Source of the DNA: Kitasatospora indigofera
GTDB lineage: Bacteria; Actinomycetota; Actinomycetes; Streptomycetales; Streptomycetaceae
DNA: 64,000 nucleotides
Assembly (NCBI RefSeq): GCF_014655955.1
Contig: NZ_BNBO01000030.1
Location: 40,035 to 104,034, forward strand
Reading direction: 5' to 3'
The notes under the pieces were generated by a model. It searched no databases. It was given only the letters and a program-made list of their open reading frames with translations, and was not told the DNA's origin. The stretch's first letter is position 1, and the number at the start of each line of letters is the position of its first letter. Positions 34,021 through 42,747 of the stretch are shown piece by piece. The translations under genes and the position numbers were made by a program.

Positions 34021-34938
34021 GTGATCCTCGGCCTCGTGACCGCCGTCGGAGCCTCGGTCTGCTACGGCACCGGCTCCGTTCTCCAGGCCGTCGGTTCCCG
34101 CCGCTCCGCACGGGAGGAGGCCGCCGCCAAGGGCCGCCTGGCCGGGGTCACCGAGCACGGCGGCCCGAACCTGACCTCCACCGCCAAGGCGGCCGTGACC
34201 TGGGAGTTCATCCTCGGCACGGTGCTCGACCTGATCGGCTTCGGGCTGGGCGCGCTGGCCGCCAGGCTGCTCCCGCTGTTCCTCTCCCAGACCATCATCA
34301 GCGCCAACCTGGTGATCACGGCGCTGCTGAGCATCAAGCTGCTGGGGATCCGGCTCCGGCGCCCGGAGTGGGCCTCGATCGCGGTGCTCTGCGCGGCGCT
34401 GATCATGCTGGCGGTGGCGGCCGGCCCGGAGGGCGGGCACCACGTGGCGATGTCCGTGCACTGGTGGCTGCTGGGCGCCTCGGTGGTGCTGATCGCCGGC
34501 GGCAGCCTGGTGGTGCGCCGGCTGGGCGCGGGCGGCGCGATCGTGGCCGGCCTGCTCTCGGGCCTCGGCTTCGGCGCGCTCGGCGTGGGGGTGCGGATCC
34601 TCGACGGGCTCGACCCGTTCGCCCTCGGCACGCTGCTCAGCGACCCGGCCCTGTACGCGATCCTGATCGGCGGCCTCGGCGGGATGTACCTGCACACCAT
34701 CGCCCTGCAGATCGGCTCGGTGAACGGCGCCACCGCCGCCCTGGTGGTCGGCGAGACGGTGGTGCCGGGCGTGGTGGGCGTGATCTGGCTCGGCGACTCC
34801 TCGCGGGACGGCCTCGGCTGGATGGCCGCGTTCGGCTTCGTGCTGGCGGTGACCTCCGCCGTCGGCGTCGCCTACTTCGGCCAGGGCGAGCAGGACCTCA
34901 GCGAGGAACCGCAGCCCGCCGAGCTGACCAAGCACTGA
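34021..34938 (+). CDS. DMT-superfamily-like multi-pass membrane protein
   Basis: The 305-residue protein has about nine or ten hydrophobic segments and an EamA/NIPA-like layout (VILGLVTAVGASVCYGTGSVLQAVGSRR at the start, LPLFLSQTIISANLVITALLS mid-protein, NGATAALVVGETVVPGVVGVIWLGD near the end). Substrate unknown. Two adjacent GTG codons (34018, 34021) could start it; 34021 gives a better 6-base spacing from GGAG. It is divergent from the TPM gene and convergent with mutM. Confidence 0.82.
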   Translation: MILGLVTAVGASVCYGTGSVLQAVGSRRSAREEAAAKGRLAGVTEHGGPNLTSTAKAAVTWEFILGTVLDLIGFGLGALAARLLPLFLSQTIISANLVITALLSIKLLGIRLRRPEWASIAVLCAALIMLAVAAGPEGGHHVAMSVHWWLLGASVVLIAGGSLVVRRLGAGGAIVAGLLSGLGFGALGVGVRILDGLDPFALGTLLSDPALYAILIGGLGGMYLHTIALQIGSVNGATAALVVGETVVPGVVGVIWLGDSSRDGLGWMAAFGFVLAVTSAVGVAYFGQGEQDLSEEPQPAELTKH

Positions 34939-34991
34939 GCCCCGCCGGGCCGGGCCGGGCCGGGAGGGCCCGGGCCGGCCCCGGGCACCGC

Positions 34992-35873
34992 TCAGCGCGG
35001 GCGCGGGATCCGCTGGCAGCGCGGGCAGAAGTAGCTGGAGCGGTTCATCCAGGCCGCCCGGCGGATCGGGGTCCCGCAACGGCCGCAGGGCTCGCCCTCA
35101 CGGCCGTAGGCGTCCAGGTCGCGGGAGAAGTAGCCGCTCTCGCCGTTCACGTTGACGTAGAGGCTGTCGAAGCTGGTGCCGCCGACCGCCAGGGCCGCAT
35201 TCATCACCTCACGGGCGTGGCCGAGCAGCAGGGTGCCCTGCGGGCGGGTCAGGCCGGCGGTGGGGCGGTCGTAGTGCAGTCTCGCGCGCCAGAGCGCCTC
35301 GTCGGCGTAGATGTTGCCGACCCCGCTGATCAGCGTCTGGTCGAGCAGGGCGCGCTTGACCGTGGTGCGCTTGGCGCGCAGCGCGGTGACGAAGGCCTCG
35401 TCGTCGAAGCGCGGGTCGAGCGGGTCGCGGGCGATGTGCGCGATGGACAGCGGGGTGCCCTCGGGGTCGCCGTCCTCGGCCTCCTCGACCGCCAGGCCGC
35501 CGAAGGTCCGCTGGTCGACGAAGCGCAGTTCGCGGCCGCCGTCGGTGAACCGCAGCCGGACCCGCAGGTGGGTCTCGTCCGGCACCGAAGGGTCCTGGAC
35601 GAGGAGCTGGCCGCTCATCCCGAGGTGGCCGATCAGCGAGAATCCGGTGCCGTCGCCGCCCCGGCCGCCCTGCAGCGGCACCCAGAGGTACTTGCCCCGG
35701 CGCTGTGCGGAGCCGAGGGTCGTCCCGGTCAGCCGGGCGGTGAAGTCCGCGGCGCCGGCGGGCTGGCGGCGGACGGCGCGCGGGTGCAGCACCTGGACGT
35801 CCTCGACGGTCCGGCCGGCCACCCAGTTGGCCAGTCCGCGCCGGACGACCTCCACCTCGGGAAGTTCGGGCAC
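34992..35873 (-). CDS. mutM: Formamidopyrimidine-DNA glycosylase
   Basis: MutM (Fpg) removes oxidised purines such as 8-oxoguanine. The 293-residue protein begins PELPEVE after the initiator, where Pro2 is the catalytic nucleophile. It has the H2TH region (LLDQTLISGVGNIYADEALWRARL) and a C-terminal zinc finger (CGRCGTP...CPRCQR, about 255-288). The GTG at 35871-35873 with GGAGG upstream is required, since Pro2 must be second. It is followed upstream by rnc on the same strand. Confidence 0.97.
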   Translation of the reverse strand: MPELPEVEVVRRGLANWVAGRTVEDVQVLHPRAVRRQPAGAADFTARLTGTTLGSAQRRGKYLWVPLQGGRGGDGTGFSLIGHLGMSGQLLVQDPSVPDETHLRVRLRFTDGGRELRFVDQRTFGGLAVEEAEDGDPEGTPLSIAHIARDPLDPRFDDEAFVTALRAKRTTVKRALLDQTLISGVGNIYADEALWRARLHYDRPTAGLTRPQGTLLLGHAREVMNAALAVGGTSFDSLYVNVNGESGYFSRDLDAYGREGEPCGRCGTPIRRAAWMNRSSYFCPRCQRIPRPR

Positions 35874-35958
35874 TTCAACGCCTCCGCTGCTCCGCTGCCT
35901 GGCGGTGCCGCCCCGGCCGGTCCGGCACCCGGAGCAGGCCGGCTGCTCCGGGCCGGTC

Positions 35959-36735
35959 TCAGGCCTTGTCGCCGGGGAGGCTGTCCGCGTACTTGGCCTT
36001 GATCGCGCGCCAGGCGCTCTCGGCGGCCTTCTGTTCCGCTTCCTTCTTCGAGCGTCCGACGCCGCTGCCGAAGTCCTGGCCGGCCACCCGGGCGGCGGCG
36101 GTGAAGGTCTTCTCATGGTCCGGGCCGGACTCCTCGATGACATACTCGGGCACGCCGATGCCGGCCGCCGCGGTGAGTTCCTGGAGGCTGGTCTTCCAGT
36201 CCAGTCCGGCCCCGAGCTGAGAGGACTCCTCGATCAGCGGGTCGAACAGGCGGTGGACGAACGCGGTCGCCGCGTCCAGGCCCTGGTCCAGGTAGACGGC
36301 GCCGATCACGGCCTCGACGGTGTCGGCGAGGATCGACGACTTGTCACGGCCGCCGGTTCCCTCCTCACCCTTGCCGAGCCGGATGAAGGTACCGAGTTCA
36401 AGGCCCCGGCCGACCTCCGCGAGCGCGCGGGAGTTGACCACCGCGGCGCGCAGCTTGGCGAGCGTCCCCTCGGGCACGTCCGGGTGGACGCGGTAGAGGG
36501 TGTCCGTCACCACCAGGCCCAGCACCGAGTCGCCGAGGAACTCCAGGCGCTCGTTGGTGGGCAGCCCGCCGTTCTCGTAGGCGTAGCTGCGGTGGGTCAG
36601 GGCACGCACCAGAAGGGCGCGCTCGAGCGTGTACCCGAGGCGCCCTTCCAGGACGTCGTATTCGGTCGAAGCCGGCCCGCCGCCCTTGCTTCCGTTGGCA
36701 GAAGCCTGCTTGCGGGTTGAGTTGCTATCCGACAT
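35959..36735 (-). CDS. rnc: Ribonuclease III
   Basis: RNase III cuts double-stranded RNA in rRNA processing and regulation; in Streptomyces it is also known as AbsB and affects antibiotic synthesis. In the 258-residue protein the signature NERLEFLGDSVLGL lies at about 61-74 and the second acidic helix DTVEAVIGAVYLDQG at about 135-149. The dsRNA-binding domain (about 175-250) ends KKEAEQKAAESAWRAI. The first 25 residues are a Ser/Lys/Gly-rich extension. The ATG at 36733-36735 is 20 bases after the rpmF stop. Confidence 0.97.
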   Translation of the reverse strand: MSDSNSTRKQASANGSKGGGPASTEYDVLEGRLGYTLERALLVRALTHRSYAYENGGLPTNERLEFLGDSVLGLVVTDTLYRVHPDVPEGTLAKLRAAVVNSRALAEVGRGLELGTFIRLGKGEEGTGGRDKSSILADTVEAVIGAVYLDQGLDAATAFVHRLFDPLIEESSQLGAGLDWKTSLQELTAAAGIGVPEYVIEESGPDHEKTFTAAARVAGQDFGSGVGRSKKEAEQKAAESAWRAIKAKYADSLPGDKA

Positions 36736-36755
36736 CGATCCGTGCACCCCGCCGA

Positions 36756-36929
36756 TCAGACCGAGAGGACCTGGCGACGGTTGTACGTGCCGCAGCTCGG
36801 GCACGCGATGTGACCCAGCTTCGGCTCGTGGCAGCGGTCGCACGCCACGAGGGCGGGGACAACGGCCTTCCAGTTGGACCGGCGGTGGCGCGTGTTGCTG
36901 CGCGACATCTTCCGCTTCGGAACAGCCAC
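36756..36929 (-). CDS. rpmF: 50S ribosomal protein L32
   Basis: The 57-residue L32 reads AVPKRKMSRSNTRHRRS at the start and carries two CxxC pairs (CDRC and CPSC) that bind zinc. The start is GTG at 36927-36929; its ribosome binding site AGGAG lies inside the last codons of the yceD gene, and only two bases separate the two genes. The yceD-rpmF-rnc-mutM order is typical of Actinobacteria. Confidence 0.95.
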   Translation of the reverse strand: MAVPKRKMSRSNTRHRRSNWKAVVPALVACDRCHEPKLGHIACPSCGTYNRRQVLSV

Positions 36930-36931
36930 GG

Positions 36932-37579
36932 CTACTTCTCCTGGTTCTCGGCTCCACCCTCACGGGTGTCGCTGGTCTTGATTCCGTCACCCTCGTCGCC
37001 GTGGGCGGCGGAGAGTCCCTGCAGAGCCGCCCACCGGGGGTCGGCGGCCTCGTGGTGGTGGTCCGGGTCGTCGCTCAGGCGCGCTCCGCATTCGGAGCAC
37101 AGGCCCAGGCAGTCTTCCTGGCACACCGGCTGCAGCGGCAGTGCGAGCACCACCGCGTCACGCAGCACCGGCTGGAGGTCGAAGTAATCGCCCTCCAAGC
37201 GGTAAGTCTCTTCGTCGTCGTCCTCGTCGAGATCGTCGGCGGCGGCGGTGGACCGGCCGCGCCCCTTCTCGTCGGACTCCGGGTAGTAGAACAGCTCCTG
37301 GAACTCGACGTCGATCTCGTCCTCGACCGGCTCCAGGCAGCGCACGCACTCGCCCTCGACCTTGGCCTCGGCGGTGCCCGTGACGAGGACTCCCTCGACC
37401 ACGGACTCCAGTCGGAGCTCCAGCGCGATCTCGCTCTTCTCGGGCACACCGATCACGTCGATGATGCCCAGCCCCTCGAGGGCCTCCAGGGTGCGGGTCA
37501 CCTTGCGCAGCGATCCGGGGCGACGGCCGAGCTCGTGCGTGTCGAACACGAGGGGGTCGCGGTGGTCGAGGCGGTTCAA
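36932..37579 (-). CDS. yceD: YceD/DUF177 family protein
   Basis: The 215-residue protein is the YceD-type partner of rpmF, needed for 23S rRNA accumulation in other organisms. Core features are LVFDTHELGRRPGSLRKV, the GECVRCLEPV motif at about 78-87 and the C-terminal CQEDCLGLCSECGARL. An acidic insert (DDLDEDDDEETYRLEGDYFDL) lies between. No ATG or GTG exists near the homologous start; TTG at 37577-37579 with AGGA upstream fits best, an unusual choice. Confidence 0.85.
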   Translation of the reverse strand: MNRLDHRDPLVFDTHELGRRPGSLRKVTRTLEALEGLGIIDVIGVPEKSEIALELRLESVVEGVLVTGTAEAKVEGECVRCLEPVEDEIDVEFQELFYYPESDEKGRGRSTAAADDLDEDDDEETYRLEGDYFDLQPVLRDAVVLALPLQPVCQEDCLGLCSECGARLSDDPDHHHEAADPRWAALQGLSAAHGDEGDGIKTSDTREGGAENQEK

Positions 37580-37781
37580 GGTGTCCTGACTTCCTGAGGC
37601 GGCACGCGTGGTGCGTGGCGCGGGTGGTTCGTACGGCGTGCGGCGCTGCGCGTCCTGCGTTGCGCGGGCAGCCGGACTACCCCGGCACGAGCAGGCCGGA
37701 GTGGTCAGACTACCGGACACTCCCGTCAGGCCCAACTTCGCCCGCTCCGGGCCGGCCCCGGAGCGGGCCGGCCCGGCGCCG

Positions 37782-39026
37782 TCAGCGGCCGCCGAGCTCC
37801 CGCAGCCTGGTCATGTCGATCATGCTGGTGTCGAAGAAGCTGGTCTCGTCCAGGCCCGGCTGCTGCCCGTTGGCCTGCTGCGGCAGCTGCGGCTGGCCGC
37901 CCTGCGGGTAGCCGCCCGCGGCCGGCACCGGGTTGCCCCAGGCGTCGTACTGCGGGCCCTGGCCCTGCCCGGGGTAGCCGCCCTGCTGCTGGTAGCCGCC
38001 GGCCTCGGGCGCCTGGTTGCCCCAGGCGTCCTGCTGGGGCTGCTGCTGGCCGGCGTAGCCGGGCTGCTGGTAGCCGTACTGGTTGCCGTACGGGTCCTGC
38101 GAGCCCTGCCCGGACGGGTCGAACCCGCCCCCGTAGACCTCGGCGTACTGGGTGCCCTCGGGTGCGCCGTACTGGGCGGCGGCCGCGTACTGGCCCTCGC
38201 CGGGGGCCTGCCAGCCGGCCGCGGCGGGAGTCTGCTCGGGCCAGCTCTGCTGCTGCGGGACGTCGGCCCGGTACCAGGCCTCCTGGTTGGCGTCGGTGCC
38301 GTCGCCGTAGTTGTCGGCGAAGCCCGCGGCGACCGCCTCGGCGCGGTCCTTGAGCTGCTGCGCCTGGTCGGCGGCGGCCAGGTAGGCGCCCAGGTCGTCG
38401 ATCGGGGCCTTGCCGAGCAGCTTGTCGCGGCCCTTGCCGACGGCCGACAGCGTCTTGCTGAGGACGGTCTCCAGGGTGGCGAGCTTCACATCGACGTACT
38501 CGTCGACCTCGGGGCTCGGGCTGACCCGCGGCTGGAACTCCTCGCCGTCGCCCTCGCCGTCGGTGTCGGTCTCGAAGACGCCGGAGTCGCCGCGCAGCTT
38601 GGTGCGGCCGCGGCCGACGGCGCCGAGCGTCTTGGTGAGCACCACCTCGAAGTTGGCAAGCTTGCTGTCGACGTAGTCGTCGGCCTCGGCGCGCTTGGTC
38701 TCCACCTCGGCGCGGGCCTCGGCGAGGATGCGGTCCGCCTCGGCCTGGGCCCGGCGGACCACCTCGGTGTCCGAGATGAGCGACCCCCGCTCGGCGTGCG
38801 CCCCCTGGATGATCCGCTCGGCCTCGGCCTCGGCGTCGGCCACCACCTGCTCGTGGTCGGCCATCACCGACTGCGCGTGCGCCAGCTCGGCCGGCAGGGC
38901 CGCGCGGAGGTCCTGGAGCAGCCCGACCAGCTCGGCGCGGTTCACCACACAGGAGGCCGACATCGGCATCGCACGGGCGTTCTCGACGGCCGCGACGATC
39001 TGGTCGACCTTGTTCTGCACGTCCAC
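37782..39026 (-). CDS. DivIVA-like coiled-coil cell-division-associated protein
   Basis: The 414-residue protein starts DVQNKVDQIVAAVENARAMPMSASCVVNRAEL, then two coiled-coil blocks (about 50-125) with AEAEAERIIQGAHAERGSLISDTEVVRRAQAEADRIL, then repeated DYVDSKLANFEVVLTKTLGAVGRGR and EYVDVKLATLETVLSKTLSAVGKGR units (about 125-235), which look like an internal duplication. The C-terminal 160 residues are Gln, Gly, Tyr and Pro-rich (GYQQPGYAGQQQ types) and probably disordered. It corresponds to the conserved Streptomyces protein upstream of coaD (SCO5569-like). The GTG start at 39024-39026 gives MDVQNK. Confidence 0.85.
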   Translation of the reverse strand: MDVQNKVDQIVAAVENARAMPMSASCVVNRAELVGLLQDLRAALPAELAHAQSVMADHEQVVADAEAEAERIIQGAHAERGSLISDTEVVRRAQAEADRILAEARAEVETKRAEADDYVDSKLANFEVVLTKTLGAVGRGRTKLRGDSGVFETDTDGEGDGEEFQPRVSPSPEVDEYVDVKLATLETVLSKTLSAVGKGRDKLLGKAPIDDLGAYLAAADQAQQLKDRAEAVAAGFADNYGDGTDANQEAWYRADVPQQQSWPEQTPAAAGWQAPGEGQYAAAAQYGAPEGTQYAEVYGGGFDPSGQGSQDPYGNQYGYQQPGYAGQQQPQQDAWGNQAPEAGGYQQQGGYPGQGQGPQYDAWGNPVPAAGGYPQGGQPQLPQQANGQQPGLDETSFFDTSMIDMTRLRELGGR

Positions 39027-39212
39027 GGGGCTTCGTCTTTCCGTGTGCCGCCGACGTCCGGCGGAGGCAGGCCCGGCGCGGTGCACCTCACCGCAGGGCA
39101 GGAATACAGACTGTACGGCCACTGCGGCGGGACCTCACAACGCCCGCGTCCGGACCGGCCCGAGGGCAGGGGGACAGATGGTGACGAACCGGCAGAAACA
39201 GACCTTTCCGGG

Positions 39213-39701
39213 CTACTGGGCCCGGCGCTCCGCGATCCGCTCGACCAGCCGGCTGTGCACCGCCGGCGGCAGCAGGTGGGAGACGTCCCCGCCCAGCGAG
39301 GCGACCTCCTTGACCAGGCTGGAGGAGAGGAAGCTGTAGGTCGGCGAGGTCGGCACGAAGAGCGTCTCGACGCCGCTCAGGCCGTGGTTCATCTGCGCCA
39401 TCTGCAGCTCGTAGTCGAAGTCGCTGACCGCCCGCAGCCCCTTGATGATGGCCGGGATGCCACGGTCCCGGCAGAAGTCCACCAGCAGGCCGCTGTGCGA
39501 CTCCACCTCGATGTTCCCGTAGTGCCCGCAGGTCTCCTCGATCAGGGCGATCCGCTCGTCGACCGTGAACATCCCCTGCTTGTTCCGGTTGATCAGCACC
39601 GCGACATGCACCACGTCGTACAGCTTGGAGGCCCGCTCGATGATGTCGAGGTGGCCGTTGGTGATGGGGTCGAACGATCCGGGACAGACGGCGCGACGCA
39701 T
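39213..39701 (-). CDS. coaD: Phosphopantetheine adenylyltransferase
   Basis: CoaD makes dephospho-CoA from phosphopantetheine and ATP, the fourth step of CoA synthesis. The 162-residue protein has the nucleotide-binding PGSFDPITNGHLDII (about 7-21) with the TxGH motif, the substrate helix region and the SFLSSSLVKEVA equivalent of the ISSTxVR motif at about 129-140. Length is standard. The ATG at 39699-39701 has GAGGGAG upstream, and rsmD lies 46 bases upstream on the same strand. Confidence 0.97.
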   Translation of the reverse strand: MRRAVCPGSFDPITNGHLDIIERASKLYDVVHVAVLINRNKQGMFTVDERIALIEETCGHYGNIEVESHSGLLVDFCRDRGIPAIIKGLRAVSDFDYELQMAQMNHGLSGVETLFVPTSPTYSFLSSSLVKEVASLGGDVSHLLPPAVHSRLVERIAERRAQ

Positions 39702-39747
39702 GGCGTGAGCTCCCTCGTGGGGTTCGGTGCTGCGGGTGGTGGCCCGG

Positions 39748-40332
39748 CTACGAGTGTTGCCGGGTCTCGGCGGCGGCGCGACCGTACCAGAGGGTGCCTT
39801 CGCCGTACCGCCGTGAGCGCAGCACGTCGAAGCCCTCGGGCCAGCCGAACTCACCGCCCCTGGTGCTGCGCTCCACGGTGACGAGTGCGTCGTCCGCGAG
39901 CCAGCCCCCGGCGCTCATTGTGATCAGCATCTCGCGCACCTCCTCGTCGGTGACGGCGTACGGCGGGTCGAGGAAGACCAGGTCGTAGCCGCTCTCCGGG
40001 GCGCGGCCGGCGAGCACCCGCTCGGCCCGGTCGGCCCGCACCTCCGCGCCGGGCAGGTTGACGATCCGTACGTTCTCCCGGATCACCTTCGCCGCCTGGG
40101 CGTCCGCCTCCACCAGCAGGACGTGCTCGGCGCCGCGGGAGAGGGCCTCCAGGCCGACCGCGCCCGAGCCGCCGAAGAGGTCGAGCATCCGGGCCCCGTG
40201 CAGGGTGCCGCGCAGCGCCTCCAGGGTGGAGAACATGGCCTCACGGGCCTTGTCGGAGGTCGGGCGGGTGCTCCGGCCGGGCGGCACGGCCAGGCGGCGG
40301 CCGCCGGCCGTCCCGGCGATCACGCGGGTCAT
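39748..40332 (-). CDS. rsmD: 16S rRNA (guanine-966-N2)-methyltransferase RsmD
   Basis: RsmD methylates G966 of 16S rRNA. The 194-residue protein has MTRVIAGTAGGRRLAVPPG at the start, PTSDKAREAMFSTL, the SAM-binding MLDLFGGSGAVGLEALSRGA (about 48-67) and the catalytic DPPY (LVFLDPPY, about 122-129). The ATG at 40330-40332 matches the family. rsmD-coaD adjacency is widely conserved. Confidence 0.96.
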   Translation of the reverse strand: MTRVIAGTAGGRRLAVPPGRSTRPTSDKAREAMFSTLEALRGTLHGARMLDLFGGSGAVGLEALSRGAEHVLLVEADAQAAKVIRENVRIVNLPGAEVRADRAERVLAGRAPESGYDLVFLDPPYAVTDEEVREMLITMSAGGWLADDALVTVERSTRGGEFGWPEGFDVLRSRRYGEGTLWYGRAAAETRQHS

Positions 40333-40356
40333 GGTGCGGGGGGTTCCTTTCGTGGC

Positions 40357-40386
40357 GGAGCCCCGTCGGCCGGCCGGCGGGGCTCC
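40357..40386 (-). terminator. Hairpin upstream of rsmD
   Basis: Nine-base arms GGAGCCCCG (40357-40365) and CGGGGCTCC (40378-40386), 25 bases before the rsmD start; it adds to the recG terminator. Confidence 0.55.
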
Positions 40387-40414
40387 CCCATTCAAGCGCG
40401 GTTCCGGTGCGGAT

Positions 40415-40446
40415 GCGTCACCGGCGGCCGGGCCGCCGGGTGACGC
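40415..40446 (-). terminator. Terminator after recG
   Basis: GCGTCACC-GGCGGC pairs with GCCGCC-GGGTGACGC with a one-base bulge, seven bases past the recG stop codon. Confidence 0.65.
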
Positions 40447-40452
40447 GTCCGG

Positions 40453-42675
40453 TCAGCCCTTCTCCAGGTACTCCGCGCGGTCCTCGTCCAGCAGGCCGGC
40501 CAGCGCGGCCCGCAGGTCCGGGTGGTCCTCCAGCCGGAGGTCGACGGCGACCAGCGCGGCCGCCTCGGCCCGGGCGGTGGTGATGACCTCCTCGTCCTCC
40601 AGCACCGAGAGCACCTTGAGCGAGGACTTCACCCCGGACTGGGCCTGGCCCAGCACGTCGCCCTCCCGGCGCTGTTCGAGGTCGATCCGGGAGAGCTCGA
40701 AGCCGTCCAGGGTGCCGGCCACCGCGTCCAGCCGGGCCCGGGCCGGGCTGGCCCCCGGCATGTCGCTGACCAGCAGGCACAGGCCGGGCGCGCTGCCCCG
40801 GCCGACCCGGCCGCGCAGCTGGTGGAGCTGGGAGACGCCGAAGCGGTCGGCGTCCATGATGACCATCGCGGTGGAGTTGGGGACGTTGACGCCGACCTCG
40901 ATGACGGTGGTGGCGACCAGTACGTCGACCCGGCCGGCCGCGAAGCGGCGCATCACGTCGTCCTTGGCGTCGGGCTGCAGGCGCCCGTGCAGGATCTCGA
41001 TCCGCAGGCCGGCCAGCGGGCCCTTGGCGAGCATCTCGGCGGTCTCCAGCACGGCCAGCGGGGGCCGCCGGTCGTCGCTGCCGGCGCCCAGGTCCTCCGG
41101 GTCGTCGGGCACGGCCTTGCGCTTCTTCTTCGGGTCGCCCTGGTCCTCGTCGCCGATCCGGGGGCAGACCACGTACGCCTGGTGGCCCTTGCCGACCTCC
41201 TCGCGCACCCGCTCCCAGGCGCGGGCCAGGAAGTTGGGCTTCTCCAGGGCCGGCACCACGTGGGTGGAGATGGGCGAGCGGCCGGCCGGGAGCTGGTCCA
41301 GCACGGAGGTCTCCAGGTCGCCGAAGACCGTCATGGCGACCGTGCGCGGGATCGGGGTGGCCGTCATCACCAGCAGGTGCGGCGGCTGTTCGCCCTTGGC
41401 GCGCAGGGCGTCGCGCTGCTCGACGCCGAAGCGGTGCTGCTCGTCGACGACGACCAGGCCCAGGTCCTGGAACTGGACCTTGTCCTCGATCAGGGCGTGC
41501 GTGCCGATCGCGATGCCGGCGTCCCCGCAGGCCATGTCGAGCAGCGTCTGGCGGCGGGCCGGGGTGCCCATCGAGCCGGTCAGCAGCACCACCTTGGTGG
41601 CCGACTCGGCGCCGCCGAGCATGCCGCCCTCGGCGAGGTCGCCCATCATCTCGACGATCGAGCGGTGGTGCTGCTGGGCGAGCACCTCGGTGGGGGCGAG
41701 CAGGACGGCCTGGCCGCCGGCGTCGACCACGGTGAGCATGGCGCGCAGCGCGACCAGGGTCTTGCCGGAGCCGACCTCGCCCTGGAGCAGCCGGTGCATC
41801 GGGTGGGAGGTGGCCAGGTCGGCGAAGATCTCGGCGCTGACCTTGCGCTGGCCGTCGGTGAGGGTGAAGGGCAGCCGGGCGTCGAAGGCCTCCAGCAGCC
41901 CGCCGGCCCGCTCCGGCCGGGGCACCGCGGGCAGCGCCGAGTCGGCCGCCCGGCGCTGCGCCAGGGCGACCTGGAGCACGAAGGCCTCGTCCCAGCGCAG
42001 CCGGCTCTGGGCGCGCTCGCGGTCGGCGTGGCTGCGCGGGCGGTGGATGAGTTCGAGCGCCTCGGGGAGCGGGATCAGCTCGTGCTTCTCGCGCAGTTCG
42101 GCGGGCAGCGGCTCGCCGACGCCCTTCCACTCGTCCTTGGCGAGGCTGTCGAGGACGGTGCGCACGCACAGGGCCACCGTCCAGGTCTGCGCCTTGGCGC
42201 TGGCCGGGTAGACCGGGATCAGCCGGCCGGCGAACTCCTCGGCCGCCGAGGTGTCCGCCTCCTCGTCCATCAACTGATAATCAGGGGATACGAGTTGGCG
42301 GGTGCGGTTGAACTGGCCGACCTTGCCTGCGAACAGGCCCTGGGCACCCGGCCGCAGGTCCTTCTGCCGCCAGCCCTGGTTGAAGAACACCAGGCTGAGC
42401 CGCCCGCGCCCGTCGGTGACCACCACCTCCAGCCGGTCGCCCTTGCGCCCCTTGAACGGGATCAGGGTGACCTTCTCGATCCTGGCGAGCACGGTGACGT
42501 GCTCGTCGATCTCCAGGTCGTCGAGGCTGGTGAGCTGGCCGCGTTCGGCGTAGCGGCGCGGGTAGTGGTGCAGCAGGTCGCCGACCGTGCGCAGCTTGAG
42601 GCTGTCGGCGAGCACCTTCGCGGTGCGGTCGCCGACCACGGCGGTCAGGGGCGTGTCGAGAGTGAGAGCGGCCAT
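40453..42675 (-). CDS. recG: ATP-dependent DNA helicase RecG
   Basis: RecG reverses stalled forks and processes recombination intermediates. In the 740-residue protein the N-terminal wedge/OB domain is followed by helicase motifs: GEVGSGKT at about 301-308, DEQHRFG at about 411-417, TATPIPRT at about 441-448 and QLRGRVGRG near 615-623. A hydrophilic insertion (GDEDQGDPKKKRK onward, about 505-545) sits in the second helicase domain, as in other Streptomyces RecG proteins. A GTG precedes the ATG at 42673-42675 directly. Confidence 0.96.
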   Translation of the reverse strand: MAALTLDTPLTAVVGDRTAKVLADSLKLRTVGDLLHHYPRRYAERGQLTSLDDLEIDEHVTVLARIEKVTLIPFKGRKGDRLEVVVTDGRGRLSLVFFNQGWRQKDLRPGAQGLFAGKVGQFNRTRQLVSPDYQLMDEEADTSAAEEFAGRLIPVYPASAKAQTWTVALCVRTVLDSLAKDEWKGVGEPLPAELREKHELIPLPEALELIHRPRSHADRERAQSRLRWDEAFVLQVALAQRRAADSALPAVPRPERAGGLLEAFDARLPFTLTDGQRKVSAEIFADLATSHPMHRLLQGEVGSGKTLVALRAMLTVVDAGGQAVLLAPTEVLAQQHHRSIVEMMGDLAEGGMLGGAESATKVVLLTGSMGTPARRQTLLDMACGDAGIAIGTHALIEDKVQFQDLGLVVVDEQHRFGVEQRDALRAKGEQPPHLLVMTATPIPRTVAMTVFGDLETSVLDQLPAGRSPISTHVVPALEKPNFLARAWERVREEVGKGHQAYVVCPRIGDEDQGDPKKKRKAVPDDPEDLGAGSDDRRPPLAVLETAEMLAKGPLAGLRIEILHGRLQPDAKDDVMRRFAAGRVDVLVATTVIEVGVNVPNSTAMVIMDADRFGVSQLHQLRGRVGRGSAPGLCLLVSDMPGASPARARLDAVAGTLDGFELSRIDLEQRREGDVLGQAQSGVKSSLKVLSVLEDEEVITTARAEAAALVAVDLRLEDHPDLRAALAGLLDEDRAEYLEKG

Positions 42676-42747
42676 CACGCCCTATTGGACACCACGGCAC
42701 CGACAGCGCGCCGCATTCACCCGGTGCTCAGGCCGCCGCGGGCGGGC

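Noticed and set aside
40505..40560. PKKKRK in RecG resembles a viral nuclear localisation signal (at about residue 510 of the protein, near 41110-41130)
   Set aside because: It is part of a hydrophilic Streptomyces RecG insertion; a bacterial protein has no use for it as such.
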